A DNA stretch of 62,786 bases from positions 1 to 62,786 of the forward strand of contig CAMDHY010000012.1 of assembly GCA_945898215.1 (NCBI GenBank), written 5' to 3'. The DNA comes from Pseudoxanthobacter soli DSM 19599 (GTDB lineage: Bacteria; Pseudomonadota; Alphaproteobacteria; Rhizobiales; Segnochrobactraceae). Shown in pieces: positions 19,564-29,142 of the stretch (positions within the stretch are counted from its first letter, which is position 1; the number at the start of each line of letters is the position of its first letter). The translations under genes were made by a program, and so were the position numbers. The notes beneath the pieces were generated by a model that worked only from the letters and a program-made list of their open reading frames with translations, had not been told where the DNA came from and did no database searches.

Positions 19564-21447
19564 TCAGTTCGTCTCGGTGTCGGCCGCGACGCCAAGACGG
19601 TTCTGGACCTCGGCGAGGGCGGCAGCGACATCGGCGCCCGCGAACAGGAAACCGGCGGTGCCGGCGGCGGTCCACGCCTCGCCGAGCGGGCCGGGCCGGC
19701 CGGCGACGAACACCGCCACGCCGGCCGAGGCGAGCGCGGCCGCGACCGCCGGGCCTTCGCGCTCGTAGGCGGCATCGGTGCCGCTCAAGCAGGCGACCGC
19801 GAGGCCCTCGGTCCGCGCCGCCGCCACGGCCGCCAGCGCCGCGTCGGACGCGCCGTCGAGATCGATTTCGGCCGTGCCAATGCCGCCGGCGGCGAAGAGG
19901 CCCGTCGTCCAGGCCGTCCGCGCCGCCCGTTCTCCGCGCCGGCCGAGGCCGACCAGCAAAACCCGCGACGGCCCGCCGCGCGCCGCCGCGAAGGCGTCGG
20001 CGGCGTCGCGCAGACGCTCGAAGCAGGCGGCGAGACGGTGCGGCACGAGGGCAGGGGTCGCCGGGTCGGCGGTGGGCGCCGTCACGGCTGGGCCGACCGG
20101 GGGTTCGGCGGGCGCAGGCGCCAGCACCGTGACGGGTCGCTCCAGCGGCAGGGCGAACTCCGATGTGCCGATGATCGGCCGCTTGCGCGTCGCGACGGCC
20201 GCGGCGCGGGCGGCGGCCGCCTTCGCCACGGCCGCCTGCGGGGCGCCCGTGGCGAGCGCCGCCGCGAGCCCGCCGGCCTTCTCTATGTCGCGGAAGCGTT
20301 CCCACGCCTCGCCGCAGAGCGCGTCGGTGAGCGCCTCGACGCTGCCCGAGCCGGCGGCTGGGTCGGCGACGCGGGCGAGGTGCGCTTCCTCCAGAAGCAC
20401 GGCCTGCGTGTTGCGGGCGAGGCGGCGGGCGAACTCGTCGGGCAGGCCGAGCGGCAGGGTGAACGGCAGCACGGTCAGAGCATCGGCGCCGCCGACGGCG
20501 GCGGCGAATCCGGCGACAGTGGCGCGCAAGAGGTTCGTGTAGGGATCGCGGCGCGTCATCGAGCGCCATGCCGTCTCGGCGTGAAGGTGGGCACGCGCGT
20601 CCGGCAGGCCACAGTCCTCGCAGACCCGGCCCCAGAGGAGCCGCAGCGCGCGCAGCTTCGCCACCGTCGCGAACTGGTCGACGTCGGCGGCGAGAGAGAA
20701 GCCGATGCGGGCCGCCGCCGCCTCGAGCGGCAACTCTTCCGCGAGCGCGCGCAGGTAGGCGACGGCGGCGGCGAGGGCGGCGGTGAGTTCCTGAGCCTCG
20801 GTGGCGCCGGCGGCATGCCAGGGCCGGCCGTCGGCCAGCGCGACGGCGCCGCCCGCCCCCCGCTCCGCCACGTCCCGCGCCAGCCCGGCGAGGTCGGAAG
20901 CCCAGTCCGCTGGTACTGCAGTGCCGGCGACCGCCGCCGTCCCCAGCGGGTCGAGACCGAGGGAGATGTCGAGGGCCGCGAGGTCGTGGCCGCGCGCGTT
21001 GGCGAGGCCGAGGAGCGAGCGGGCGGCGTCGGGCGCGACGGCGCCGGCTTCCAAGCGCAGGGCAATACCGTCGAGAAAGACGCCGTCGAGGGCGCCGGCC
21101 AGCGTCTCCGCGCTGGCGTCCGGCAGGCCGAAGCCGTGCGCGGACGGCGCGCCCGCGAGGACGATGGCGAGCCCGGTGGCACCACCGGTGAGGTCGTCAA
21201 GCGCCAGCCGGTTCGCCTCCGCTGCTTCGGGATGGTCGAGGCGCTGCATGATCGCCCACGGTGCAGGCGAGAGCCCGAGACCGGCGAGTGGGCGCGCGGC
21301 CTGGAGCGGCCGGATCGCCAAGCCGTCGTCGGTGCGCGAAACGAGGCTGTCGAGTGGCTTGCCCTTCAGGGCCGCGAGCGCGAGCCTCTCCCAGTCCGCC
21401 TCGGTCGCCGGCGGAAAGCCGCCGGCCAGCGCGATCGTCTCGCCCAT
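19564..21447 (-). CDS. mutA: Methylmalonyl-CoA mutase, small (non-catalytic) subunit
   Basis: A 627-residue paralogue of the large subunit, with the mutase barrel (for example PYTNLLRATVAGFAAAVGGAD) and a degenerate C-terminal B12-like domain that lacks the DxHxxG motif. This is characteristic of MutA, which stabilises the heterodimer but does not bind B12. It is first in a mutA-large-subunit pair. The ATG at 21447 has a GGCGGGA ribosome binding site. The open frame continues 200 codons upstream but overlaps unrelated sequence in another frame, so that part is rejected. Confidence 0.92.
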   Translation of the reverse strand: MGETIALAGGFPPATEADWERLALAALKGKPLDSLVSRTDDGLAIRPLQAARPLAGLGLSPAPWAIMQRLDHPEAAEANRLALDDLTGGATGLAIVLAGAPSAHGFGLPDASAETLAGALDGVFLDGIALRLEAGAVAPDAARSLLGLANARGHDLAALDISLGLDPLGTAAVAGTAVPADWASDLAGLARDVAERGAGGAVALADGRPWHAAGATEAQELTAALAAAVAYLRALAEELPLEAAAARIGFSLAADVDQFATVAKLRALRLLWGRVCEDCGLPDARAHLHAETAWRSMTRRDPYTNLLRATVAGFAAAVGGADALTVLPFTLPLGLPDEFARRLARNTQAVLLEEAHLARVADPAAGSGSVEALTDALCGEAWERFRDIEKAGGLAAALATGAPQAAVAKAAAARAAAVATRKRPIIGTSEFALPLERPVTVLAPAPAEPPVGPAVTAPTADPATPALVPHRLAACFERLRDAADAFAAARGGPSRVLLVGLGRRGERAARTAWTTGLFAAGGIGTAEIDLDGASDAALAAVAAARTEGLAVACLSGTDAAYEREGPAVAAALASAGVAVFVAGRPGPLGEAWTAAGTAGFLFAGADVAAALAEVQNRLGVAADTETN

Positions 21448-21668
21448 TCCCGCCGTCCTCAAGCTTGCCGCTCGGCCGTGCGCCTCCACCCGGCGTCCCG
21501 CCGCGGGCACCCAAGGCTGATAGCGGCGGGGCGAAGCGGCGGCAACCCCGTGAAAAGGCGGAGGTCGCGACCGGCATCGAAGCCCTCTGCCTCGCAGACC
21601 ACGCTCCGGCAGGGCGGTCCCGCGGGGGAGCCCGACCCGGGCCGGCGAAGTCGACGCCTGCCCGTCTT

Positions 21669-22504
21669 TCAGGCGGGCCCTTCGGGCGTGCGCACCATCG
21701 CGAGATAGTCCTGCATCGAGCAGGACGCGCCGGCCTGAACGGGGGCGCGCCCAGCGCGCTGCGTGGCGGGGTGCGAACAGATGTCGACAAGCACCAGGAG
21801 GGCGTCTATTTCCCGGAAATCGAGGCCCCGGCCGAACTTCGCAAGGATCGCGTCCTTCGCCGCCGGACCGAGACTCTCCGCGAGATCCTCGGCGCCGGCG
21901 AAACGGAGGCTGGTGTGCCCGCAGATCTCCCTCCCGCGTCGCCCTTGGAGTGCAACTCGACGCACGCGATGCGGTAGACACTGTTGTGCTCTCTGAAGCA
22001 GAAGCATTTTCCGAATCCATCGAAGATTGCGCGCTTCTCTTCGTCATTCATGTCATCGCCAGCGTCATCTGTTCTGTAAAAGAAGGCAACGAGACGATCC
22101 GTGACAATCACCAATTCAAAATATTCGTCGAGATATAGTGTCGTCTTCCGAGCATCGAACGCGCCGCTTTGGAGATACGCTGCCGGCGTCGATGCACCCG
22201 AGAGCCCGTCTGTCGTCATCACCAGAGACGCGCCGAAGAGGTGGAAGGTGTCGCAAATATCATTCGCATCCTCGATTTGAAACCACACCACTGGGTGAGG
22301 TACATCAGCCGAGAACGCGATCTCCAGCTTTGGCCTGTCGTTGTCGATCTCGGAATAAATCCAGTAGAACGGCGAGTCATAATTGAAGATCCAGTCCTGC
22401 GGCGTGCCGAGAATGTCGGCGACCTGCCGGAGGTTCAGGTCGGTCGAGATTGGACCGAGGCGGCCGGTGGACAGGAACTGTTTGAAGGACGCGACGTGGC
22501 GCAT
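21669..22504 (-). pseudogene. Unknown protein gene, apparently frameshifted
   Basis: The N-terminal part (22504 down to about 21945) reads as a natural, low-Arg protein (for example DWIFNYDSPFYWIYSEID). After ELHSKGDAGG the same frame turns into an Arg/Ser-rich tail ending at 21806. A neighbouring frame continues sensibly from near 21942 (EICGHTSLRFAGAEDLAESL) to a stop at 21669. A single-base change in a GGGAGGGAG run would join the two, giving about 275 residues. The stretch is clearly lower in GC than its surroundings, which suggests horizontal origin. It could be a sequencing error, a true pseudogene, or ribosomal frameshifting. The family is not recognised. Confidence 0.55.
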
Positions 22505-22880
22505 GGATGACGTGTTCCGCTCCGGCAGGACGGGGTTCCGGGTCCGATCGCGACGCTGGCGTGCGCGTGACGGGCCGGGCGTGCTACGCGCCTGGCCGCA
22601 ACGGGGTGCCGCAGCCGCTCTTCGCCCGACGCAGACGTGGCGTCAATCCGCCGCCATGGCAACCGTGAGATGATCAAGGCCGAAGACGGCGGCCGTCTCC
22701 CGGTTGCAACACCCCGCGCAGCCCCGCCGCTCCCACGCGGGGAGGGCTATCGCGCTGCAGTGCAGGGCAACCTCGACCGGGGCGTCGTGCTTCGGTGGGC
22801 GGTGTTACGAGCGGCGCGGCCCGGGTCCCTCAAGCCGTGCTCCGGTCGCCCGTCTTGCGAGCGGCGCGGACCCCGCCCCC
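22505..22880. other. Gene-free stretch with a short duplicated segment
   Basis: No convincing gene is seen. Near its right end a segment of about 25 bp (CGAGCGGCGCGG followed by a CCCTCAA end) appears twice, near 22808-22832 and 22857-22884. The second copy runs into the stop codon of the DUF4332 gene. This looks like a small local duplication. Confidence 0.4.
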
Positions 22881-23291
22881 TCAATAGGTCAGCATCGGCG
22901 CGAGCGTCTTGGCGTTGTCGATCCAGCGGGCGACGAGCTTCGGGCCGGGAACGGCGCGGACGAGCTTCTTCGCCGCATTGGCCTCGGCGATCTTCGCCGC
23001 GAGGTTCTCCGCCTTGCGGGTCTTGAGTTCCTTCACCGTGTCGACGCCGGCGGCCTCCAGAAGTTCGGAATACTCCTCGCCGATCCCCTTGACGCGCATC
23101 AGGTCGGCCATGTTGGCCCACTTTAGAATGCGACCCTCATCGAGGCCGGTCTCGGCGGCGAGGGTCTTGCGCCCCTTCGGGTCGCGTGCCCGGTCGAGCA
23201 GGCCACGGGTGGTGGTGATGCCGACGGCGGCGAGCTTCTCCGCATAGGACGGACCTATGCCTTCGATCTTGGCGATCGGATAAGACGACAT
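22881..23291 (-). CDS. DUF4332-type helix-hairpin-helix protein
   Basis: A 136-residue protein with two helix-hairpin-helix-like segments: IEGIGPSYAEKLAAVGITT near the N-terminus and VKGIGEEYSELLEAAGVDT in the middle. This is the layout of DUF4332 proteins, whose HhH pairs resemble DNA-binding modules. No catalytic residues are visible. The ATG at 23291 (MSSYPIAK) is preferred over an in-frame start further upstream, because the upstream residues are low-complexity. The ribosome binding site is weak (CGGGGAAAAA). It is transcribed alone on the minus strand. Confidence 0.72.
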   Translation of the reverse strand: MSSYPIAKIEGIGPSYAEKLAAVGITTTRGLLDRARDPKGRKTLAAETGLDEGRILKWANMADLMRVKGIGEEYSELLEAAGVDTVKELKTRKAENLAAKIAEANAAKKLVRAVPGPKLVARWIDNAKTLAPMLTY

Positions 23292-23455
23292 GGCTGTTTT
23301 TCCCCGCACGGAGGCCCGGCCAGCGCCCCCGCGACGCTGGAACCACGCACTCCATAGCGCTGGAAAGTATAGGGGCCGGCTCGCCGCCGGACGAGGCCGC
23401 CCGGCCGGTGCCACGACAAGTTTTTCGCAGCCTCGTTCCAGCGCCCCTGGTCGCC

Positions 23456-23848
23456 TCAGACGAACTGCGACAGCCCCGGGATCTGCGACACCACCTGGTC
23501 GACGACCTCCTCGCCCGCGTGTTCCTTGGCGAAGTCGACGACGAGGCGGGTGACCTGCTGCACCTGGTCGAGCTCGAGGCCGGCGTCGGTGAGCTCGTTC
23601 AACGCTGCCATCGCCCCCATGCCGCCGCCGAACAGGGCGGCGAGCTTGCCGCCGAGGAAGCCCTTGGCGCCGCCCTCTCCGTGATCGCGCAGCAGCGCCT
23701 CGGCGCCCGGGAACTTGCCAATCAACTCGCCCACCATCGGCTGCGGTCCGTCGCGGTGCAGGAAGTTGATGATGATCTCGACCGCCTTGCGGGCGAGCGC
23801 CGGGTCGATGCCGACCTCGGTGGCGATGCGCTGGATGAGTTCTTCCAT
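23456..23848 (-). CDS. DUF2267 domain protein
   Basis: A 130-residue, mostly helical protein starting MEELIQRIATEVGID, which matches the DUF2267 pattern: a short helical bundle followed by a Gly-rich middle (GGKLAALFGGGMGAM). Function is unknown. The ATG at 23848 has a GGGGACGAG ribosome binding site. The frame stays open for 36 codons upstream, but these are Arg-rich and look non-coding. It lies convergent to nothing and 221 nt from the divergent DUF853 gene. Confidence 0.7.
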   Translation of the reverse strand: MEELIQRIATEVGIDPALARKAVEIIINFLHRDGPQPMVGELIGKFPGAEALLRDHGEGGAKGFLGGKLAALFGGGMGAMAALNELTDAGLELDQVQQVTRLVVDFAKEHAGEEVVDQVVSQIPGLSQFV

Positions 23849-24069
23849 CGGCTCGTCCCCGGCGCGACCGGGCCGACGGGGCCTCCGCGCACGTTCGTGT
23901 GATCGCGCCGCCCTCGCGTCGCGGCTTCGTTGTAGGCCTGCGTGCGCTCGCCGCAAGCCATGTGTCGTGGGATGCTCACGCCGGCGTGCGATCGGCGGGC
24001 GCGCGAGCCCATTTGCGGCCGTCCGGCGCCCGCATATAAACGGTCGAGCGGCGGGACGCGGGGGACGGC

Positions 24070-25674
24070 ATGCTGGTCGACGGCAAGATCTTCATCGGCA
24101 CGAGCGTCAAGCCGGAATATCTCGAGCTGAAGCTCGCCAACCGGCACGGCCTCGCCACCGGCGCCACCGGCACCGGCAAGACGGTGACACTGCAGGTGCT
24201 CGCCGAAGGCTTCGCCGCCGCCGGCGTGCCGGTGTTCTGCGCCGATGTGAAGGGCGACCTCTCCGGCATCGCCGGCAAGGGCGAGCCGAAGGAGTGGATG
24301 GTGAAGCGCGCCGAGGAGATCGGCTTCACAGACTATCGCGGCGAGACCTTCCCGGTCGTCTTCTGGGACCTGTTTGGCCTTCAGGGGGCGCCGATCCGCG
24401 CCACCGTCTCGGAGATGGGGCCGCTGCTCCTGTCGCGGCTGATGAGCCTCAATCCGGTGCAGGAGGGCGTCCTCAACATCGTCTTCAAGCTCGCCGACGA
24501 CGAGGGTCTCCTGCTTCTCGACCTCAAGGACCTGCGCGCCCTGCTCGGCCTCGTCGCCGACCGCGCCGAGGTGCTCGCCAAGACCTACGGCAACGTCTCG
24601 AAGGCCTCGATCGGGGCGATCCTGCGCCAGCTCCTCGTGCTGGAGAATCAGGGTGGCGACGCCTTCTTCGGCGAGCCGGCGCTCGAGATCGCCGACCTGA
24701 TGCGCACCTCCTATGACGGCCGCGGCTTCATCAACGTGCTCGCCGCCGACAAGCTGATGTCGAGCCCAAAGCTCTACGCGACCTTCCTGCTCTGGCTCTT
24801 GTCGGAGCTGTTCGAGCAACTGCCGGAGGTGGGTGACCCCGACAAGCCGAAGCTCGTGTTCTTCTTCGACGAGGCGCACCTGTTGTTCGACGAGGCGCCG
24901 AAGGCCTTGATCGACAAGGTCGAGCAAGTGGTGCGGCTGATCCGCTCGAAGGGCGTCGGCGTTTACTTCGTCACCCAGAACCCGCTCGACGTGCCCGATG
25001 CCGTGCTCGGCCAGCTCGGCAACCGCGTGCAGCATGCGCTCCGCGCCTTCACGCCGCGCGACCAGAAAGCGGTGAAGGCGGCGGCCGACACGTTCCGCCC
25101 GAATCCGGAGCTCAACACGGCGCAGGTGATCACCGAGCTCGCCGTCGGCGAGGCGCTCGTCTCGACGCTCGAGGGCAAGGGCATCCCGTCGGTGGTGCAG
25201 CGGACGCTGGTCCGCCCGCCCTCGGCCCGCGTCGGGCCGCTGACGCCGGAGGAGCGGGCGGCCGTCATCGCCGCGAGCCCGATCCGAGGCAAGTACGAGA
25301 CGCTGGTCGACCGCGAATCCGCCTTCGAGATCCTCGCCGCGCGGGTCGAGCAGGCGACCGTGCCGGCCGGCGGCGCAGCCGGCGGGGCCGCCGGTGGTGC
25401 GGTCGCGACCGAGCAGCCTGGTGGGCCGCCGATGGAGGCACCGGCCGAGGGCGGTATCCTCGATGGCCTCGGCTCGGCGCTGGGTTCGCTGTTCGGCACC
25501 ACCAACACGCGTGGCCAGCGCCTGTCGCCGACCCAGGCGGTGGCGCGCGACGTCGCCCGCTCGGTGTCCGGGCAGGTGGCGGGGCGCATCGGCAAGCAGG
25601 TGGCCGGCCAGCTCGGCTCGACCGCGGCCCGCGCCATCGTCCGCGGCGTGCTCGGCGGGATGCTCAGGCGGTAG
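24070..25674 (+). CDS. DUF853 (YjgR-like) HerA-family ATPase
   Basis: A 534-residue P-loop protein of the DUF853/YjgR family, related to HerA-FtsK ATPases. Walker A (GATGTGKT) is at residues 31-38 and Walker B (FFFDEAH) ends with Asp267-Glu268. Between residues 430 and 480 is a flexible Gly/Ala/Pro-rich linker, and the C-terminus has an amphipathic Arg-containing helix ([14 protein letters not shown]). The biological role of YjgR is unsettled. Here the gene stands alone, so its partner cannot be inferred. Confidence 0.88.
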   Translation: MLVDGKIFIGTSVKPEYLELKLANRHGLATGATGTGKTVTLQVLAEGFAAAGVPVFCADVKGDLSGIAGKGEPKEWMVKRAEEIGFTDYRGETFPVVFWDLFGLQGAPIRATVSEMGPLLLSRLMSLNPVQEGVLNIVFKLADDEGLLLLDLKDLRALLGLVADRAEVLAKTYGNVSKASIGAILRQLLVLENQGGDAFFGEPALEIADLMRTSYDGRGFINVLAADKLMSSPKLYATFLLWLLSELFEQLPEVGDPDKPKLVFFFDEAHLLFDEAPKALIDKVEQVVRLIRSKGVGVYFVTQNPLDVPDAVLGQLGNRVQHALRAFTPRDQKAVKAAADTFRPNPELNTAQVITELAVGEALVSTLEGKGIPSVVQRTLVRPPSARVGPLTPEERAAVIAASPIRGKYETLVDRESAFEILAARVEQATVPAGGAAGGAAGGAVATEQPGGPPMEAPAEGGILDGLGSALGSLFGTTNTRGQRLSPTQAVARDVARSVSGQVAGRIGKQVAGQLGSTAARAIVRGVLGGMLRR

Positions 25675-25702
25675 GTTGGCACAACGCCGATCCCAAGCCG
25701 TG

Positions 25703-25862
25703 CCTTCTCCCAGCAGAGCTGGGAGAAGGTGCCCGAAGGGCGGATGAGGGCCCGCGCGGATGCGCGGGTGCAACTCGCGCAAGCATCCGCGCGGCTCACG
25801 CCGCGCGCCCTCATCCGGCGCTGCGCGCCACCTTCTCCCCGCCTGCGGCCGGGAGGAGGGAA
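25703..25862. repeat. REP/BIME-like inverted-repeat element
   Basis: A 12-bp perfect hairpin (25703-25714 with 25718-25729, arm CCTTCTCCCAGC) leads into GGTGCCCGAAGGGCGGATGAGGG (to 25750). A near-complement, CCCTCATCCG ... CACCTTCTCC, returns at 25809-25838. An inner inverted repeat built on GCGCGGATGC/GCATCCGCGC (about 25753-25793) lies between. The nested arrangement, just behind a stop codon, is typical of intergenic REP-type elements that occur in many copies in alphaproteobacterial chromosomes. The first hairpin may also terminate the DUF853 transcript. Confidence 0.75.
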
Positions 25863-25879
25863 GCACGGCACCGCCTCAC

Positions 25880-26170
25880 TCACCCGCGCCGATCTCCCAT
25901 CAACACGAACGCGACCCGCTCCGCGACCGTCCCACTCGGCAACTCCAGGACCTCGTGGGCATGTCCGCCGTAGACCAAGCGCATCGCCTCGCAGGTGCGC
26001 ACCGCCTCGTCGAAGCCCTGGCGCCGCTCCGTGTCGGCGTGAAAGATCCCCGGCCACGGCGGGCGAGGAAGACGCGGGGTGGTAGCGGAGCGTGCGGGCC
26101 GCCGCGTCGAGGGCCGCCGGGATCGACAGGCCGACGAGGCGGCGGTAACCGTTGGACGTCCGACACCCCG
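25880..26170 (-). pseudogene. Possible gene remnant
   Basis: On the minus strand a natural-looking segment, for example RQGFDEAVRTCEAMRLVYGG followed by HEVLELPSGTVAERVAFVLMG, ends at TGA 25880. Upstream the plausible sequence continues only in a different frame (YRRLVGLSIPAALDAAARTL), so the two pieces look like parts of one protein separated by a frameshift. No clean start is visible. The family is not recognised. Chance coding bias in high-GC DNA is a real alternative. Confidence 0.25.
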
Positions 26171-26195
26171 CACGCCCGCGGCCGGAGACAGCCCC

Positions 26196-26807
26196 ATGCT
26201 CTCCGCCGAAGCCCTCGTCGCCCTCACCCTGTTCGCCTTCGTCGCCTCGATCACGCCGGGGCCGAACAACCTGATGCTCCTCGCCTCCGGCGTGAACTTC
26301 GGGCTCGCGCGAACGGTGCCGCACATGCTGGGCATCGCCATCGGCTTCGTGCTGATGATCGTCCTCGTCGGTCTCGGCTTCGTGCAGTTGTTCGTGCTCC
26401 TGCCGTGGCTGCATCCGGCGCTGAAGGTCGCCGGCATCCTCTACATGCTGTGGCTCGCCTGGCGGATCGCCAACGCCGGCGAGGTCGGCTCCGGCACGGC
26501 ATCGGGCAGGCCGTTCACCTTCCTGCAGGCGGCCGCCTTCCAGTGGGTGAACCCGAAGGCCTGGGCGATGGCGCTGACGGCGATCGCCACCTATTCCGAC
26601 CCTTCGCACCTGTTGACGGGCGTGCTGGTCTTGGCCGCCGTGTTCGGCGTCGTCGGCACGCCGAGCATCGCGGTGTGGGCGCTGTTCGGCGTCGGCCTCC
26701 GGCGCTTCCTGTCGAGCCCGCGGACGGTGCGCCTCTTCAACGTCGTGATGGCGCTCCTGCTCGTCGCGAGCCTCTGGCCGGTGGTGGCGGACCTCGTGCC
26801 GGCATGA
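26196..26807 (+). CDS. LysE/RhtB-family amino-acid exporter
   Basis: A 203-residue inner-membrane protein with about six hydrophobic segments and the family hallmark near the N-terminus (ASITPGPNNLMLLASGVNFG). A second conserved element is FQWVNPKAWAMAL. LysE/RhtB proteins export amino acids or their derivatives by proton antiport. The ATG at 26196 begins directly at the first transmembrane helix. The upstream in-frame extension is Arg-rich and discarded. It is followed 108 nt later by a dipeptidase gene, which is a reasonable pairing because peptide breakdown can raise cell amino-acid levels. Confidence 0.88.
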   Translation: MLSAEALVALTLFAFVASITPGPNNLMLLASGVNFGLARTVPHMLGIAIGFVLMIVLVGLGFVQLFVLLPWLHPALKVAGILYMLWLAWRIANAGEVGSGTASGRPFTFLQAAAFQWVNPKAWAMALTAIATYSDPSHLLTGVLVLAAVFGVVGTPSIAVWALFGVGLRRFLSSPRTVRLFNVVMALLLVASLWPVVADLVPA

Positions 26808-26915
26808 AGCACCGCCGCCCGGTGGGCGTGACGGCGGTCGCGGGCGGGCCTATTGTCCGGCCCGCCGCTGCCGCCCCGGCCTGATACGGGCGGCACGCTT
26901 CCGGAGCCTGCCGCC

Positions 26916-28298
26916 ATGCTCGACGCCGTCCTCGCCCGTGCCGATGCCAACCTCGAGGCGAGCCTCGACCGGCTGTCGGCGCTGATCCGCATCCCGTCGA
27001 TCTCGACCGACGCGGCCTATGCGGCCGAATGCGCCCGGGCTGCGGAGTGGTGCCGTATGGAGCTTTCCGCGATCGGCTTCGAGGCCACGGTGCGGCCGAC
27101 GGCGGGCCGGCCGATGGTGGTCGGCCACCGCACCGATCCCGGCGCCAAGGGACCGCGTGTGCTGTTCTACGGCCACTACGACGTGCAGCCGGTCGACCCG
27201 CTGTCGCTGTGGAAGACCGATCCGTTCGAGCCGACCCTTCAGACGCGGCCGGACGGCTCGCGCGAGATCGTCGCCCGCGGCTCCTCCGACGACAAGGGCC
27301 AGCTCCTCACCTTCGTCGAGGCGTGCCGGGCCTGGATCGAGGCGACGGGCGGCCTGCCGGTACCGGTGAGCGTGCTGTTCGAGGGCGAGGAGGAATCCGG
27401 CAGCCCGTCGCTCGGCGCCTTCCTCGACGCCAACGCCGACGAGCTCCGCAAGGACGTCGCGCTCGTCTGCGACACCAACATGTTCGATTCGGACACCCCG
27501 GCGATCGCGATCTCGCTGCGCGGCCTCGTCGGCGAGGAGATCGAGATCCGCGCCGCCGACAAGGACCTGCACTCGGGCTATTTCGGCGGCGCCGCGCGCA
27601 ACCCCATCCACGTCCTCGCCGACATCCTGGCCGCCCTGCACGATGCCGACAACCGCGTCACCGTGCCGGGCTTCTATGCCGGCGCCGACGAGCCGCCGCC
27701 GGAAGTGGCGGCGCAGTGGGCGTCGCTGCCGTTCTCGGCAGAGAAGTTCCTCGGCGGCGTCGGCCTGAAGATCCCGGCGACCGAGCGCGGCCGCAGCGTG
27801 CTGGAGGCGATCTGGTCGCGGCCGACCTGCGAGGTGAACGGCATCTTCGGCGGCTATACCGGCGCCGGCTTCAAGACGGTGCTGCCGGCGGTCGCCTCCG
27901 CCAAGGTGTCGTTCCGCCTCGTCGCCACGCAGGACCCGGCGGCGATCCGCGAGGCGTTCCGCGCCTTCGTGCGGGCGCGCGTGCCGGAGGACTGCTCGGT
28001 CACCTTCCATCCGCACGGCGGCAGCCCGGCGCTGACGATCCCGATCGAGAGCCCGGCGCTGACGAGCGGCCGGCGGGCGCTGGAGGCCGAGTGGGGCAGG
28101 CCCGCGGTGATGATGGGCATGGGCGGGTCGATCCCGATCGTCGGCGACTTCAAGCGCCGGCTCGGCATGGACACGCTGCTCGTCGGCTTCGCGCTGGAAG
28201 ACGACCGCGTCCACTCGCCCAACGAGAAGTACGACCTCAAGAGCTTCCACAAGGGCATCCGCTCGTGGGCGCGCATCCTCGGCGAGCTCGCCGCCTGA
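26916..28298 (+). CDS. M20-family dipeptidase / metallopeptidase
   Basis: A 460-residue M20 peptidase. Visible metal and catalytic motifs are YGHYDVQP (first metal ligand His and the HxD pair), SSDDKGQ (bridging Asp), and EGEEESGS (catalytic Glu plus metal ligand). The central dimerisation domain includes the substrate-contacting His in DLHSGYFGG. These enzymes cleave dipeptides or N-acyl amino acids in the cytoplasm. An in-frame TTG lies 21 codons upstream, but the ATG at 26916 gives the usual N-terminus. The stop codon overlaps the start of the LOG-family gene by one base. Confidence 0.9.
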   Translation: MLDAVLARADANLEASLDRLSALIRIPSISTDAAYAAECARAAEWCRMELSAIGFEATVRPTAGRPMVVGHRTDPGAKGPRVLFYGHYDVQPVDPLSLWKTDPFEPTLQTRPDGSREIVARGSSDDKGQLLTFVEACRAWIEATGGLPVPVSVLFEGEEESGSPSLGAFLDANADELRKDVALVCDTNMFDSDTPAIAISLRGLVGEEIEIRAADKDLHSGYFGGAARNPIHVLADILAALHDADNRVTVPGFYAGADEPPPEVAAQWASLPFSAEKFLGGVGLKIPATERGRSVLEAIWSRPTCEVNGIFGGYTGAGFKTVLPAVASAKVSFRLVATQDPAAIREAFRAFVRARVPEDCSVTFHPHGGSPALTIPIESPALTSGRRALEAEWGRPAVMMGMGGSIPIVGDFKRRLGMDTLLVGFALEDDRVHSPNEKYDLKSFHKGIRSWARILGELAA

Positions 28299-28879
28299 TG
28301 CGCGCGGTCTGCGTCTATTGCGGCTCGAACGCCGGCGTCCGCGAGGACTACGGCGTGCTCGCCCGCGCGCTGGGCACCGAGATCGCCCGCCGCGGCATGG
28401 CGCTTGTCTATGGCGGCGCGCGCGTCGGGCTGATGGGGCAGGTGGCGGATGCGGCACTCGCCGCCGGTGGCCGCGTCGTCGGCATCATCCCGCAGTCGCT
28501 GGTCGACAAGGAGATCGCGCACGCCGGCCTGACGGAGAGCCACATCGTCGGCTCGATGCACGAGCGCAAGCGGATGATGGCGGACCTGTCGGACGGCTTC
28601 GTGGCGCTGCCTGGCGGCATCGGCACGCTGGAAGAGATCTTCGAGATGTGGACGTGGGCGCAGCTTGGCTACCACGCCAAGCCCTGCGCCCTCCTCGACA
28701 CCGCCGGCTACTGGACGGGCCTCGCCGCCTTCCTCGACCACCAGGTCGAGGAAGGTTTCGTGCGCGCCCCGCACCGCGAGATGCTGATGGTCGACGACGA
28801 CCCGGCGCGGCTGCTCGACCGCATGGAGGCGTACGAGCCGCCGGTGGTGACGAAGTGGATCAAGGCCGGGGAGCGGTGA
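28298..28879 (+). CDS. LOG-family (TIGR00730) nucleoside 5'-monophosphate phosphoribohydrolase
   Basis: A 193-residue Rossmann-fold protein of the Lonely Guy family, with the signature PGGIGTLEEIFE and an upstream GSMHERKRMM element. LOG proteins hydrolyse N6-modified or plain AMP to the base plus ribose 5-phosphate. In plants this activates cytokinins, and in most bacteria it serves nucleotide salvage or metabolite repair. The ATG overlaps the peptidase stop codon (TGATG), which indicates translational coupling and one transcript. Activity toward cytokinin precursors is not predictable from sequence. Confidence 0.9.
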   Translation: MRAVCVYCGSNAGVREDYGVLARALGTEIARRGMALVYGGARVGLMGQVADAALAAGGRVVGIIPQSLVDKEIAHAGLTESHIVGSMHERKRMMADLSDGFVALPGGIGTLEEIFEMWTWAQLGYHAKPCALLDTAGYWTGLAAFLDHQVEEGFVRAPHREMLMVDDDPARLLDRMEAYEPPVVTKWIKAGER

Positions 28880-29127
28880 GGGGGGCTGGGCCGCCCTGCC
28901 GCGGAGTCCCGGCTGGGTTCGGCCTCAGCACGGTCGCGGTTTCGGCCCGTCGCATGTTCAGAAGCCCCGGCTGCGGCGGGATATGTGCCAGCGGCGAAGC
29001 GAATGTTGCCGAGTAACCCCAATCGCGGTCCACAGTAAATTTTTGCGGAGGCGATGAATGTGACAAGGGAAAGCGCTTGTCCGCTGCGCGCCTCGCAAGT
29101 ATCTGTTGTCATCGTATTTTAAGCTCA

Positions 29128-29137
29128 GGGGGGGGGG
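29128..29137 (+). repeat. G10 homopolymer next to the DUF1254 ribosome binding site
   Basis: A run of ten G residues directly precedes AGGCG and the ATG at 29143, so it forms or abuts the Shine-Dalgarno sequence. Poly-G tracts of this length are prone to slipped-strand length change and could alter ribosome binding or spacing. Confidence 0.7.
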
Positions 29138-29142
29138 AGGCG

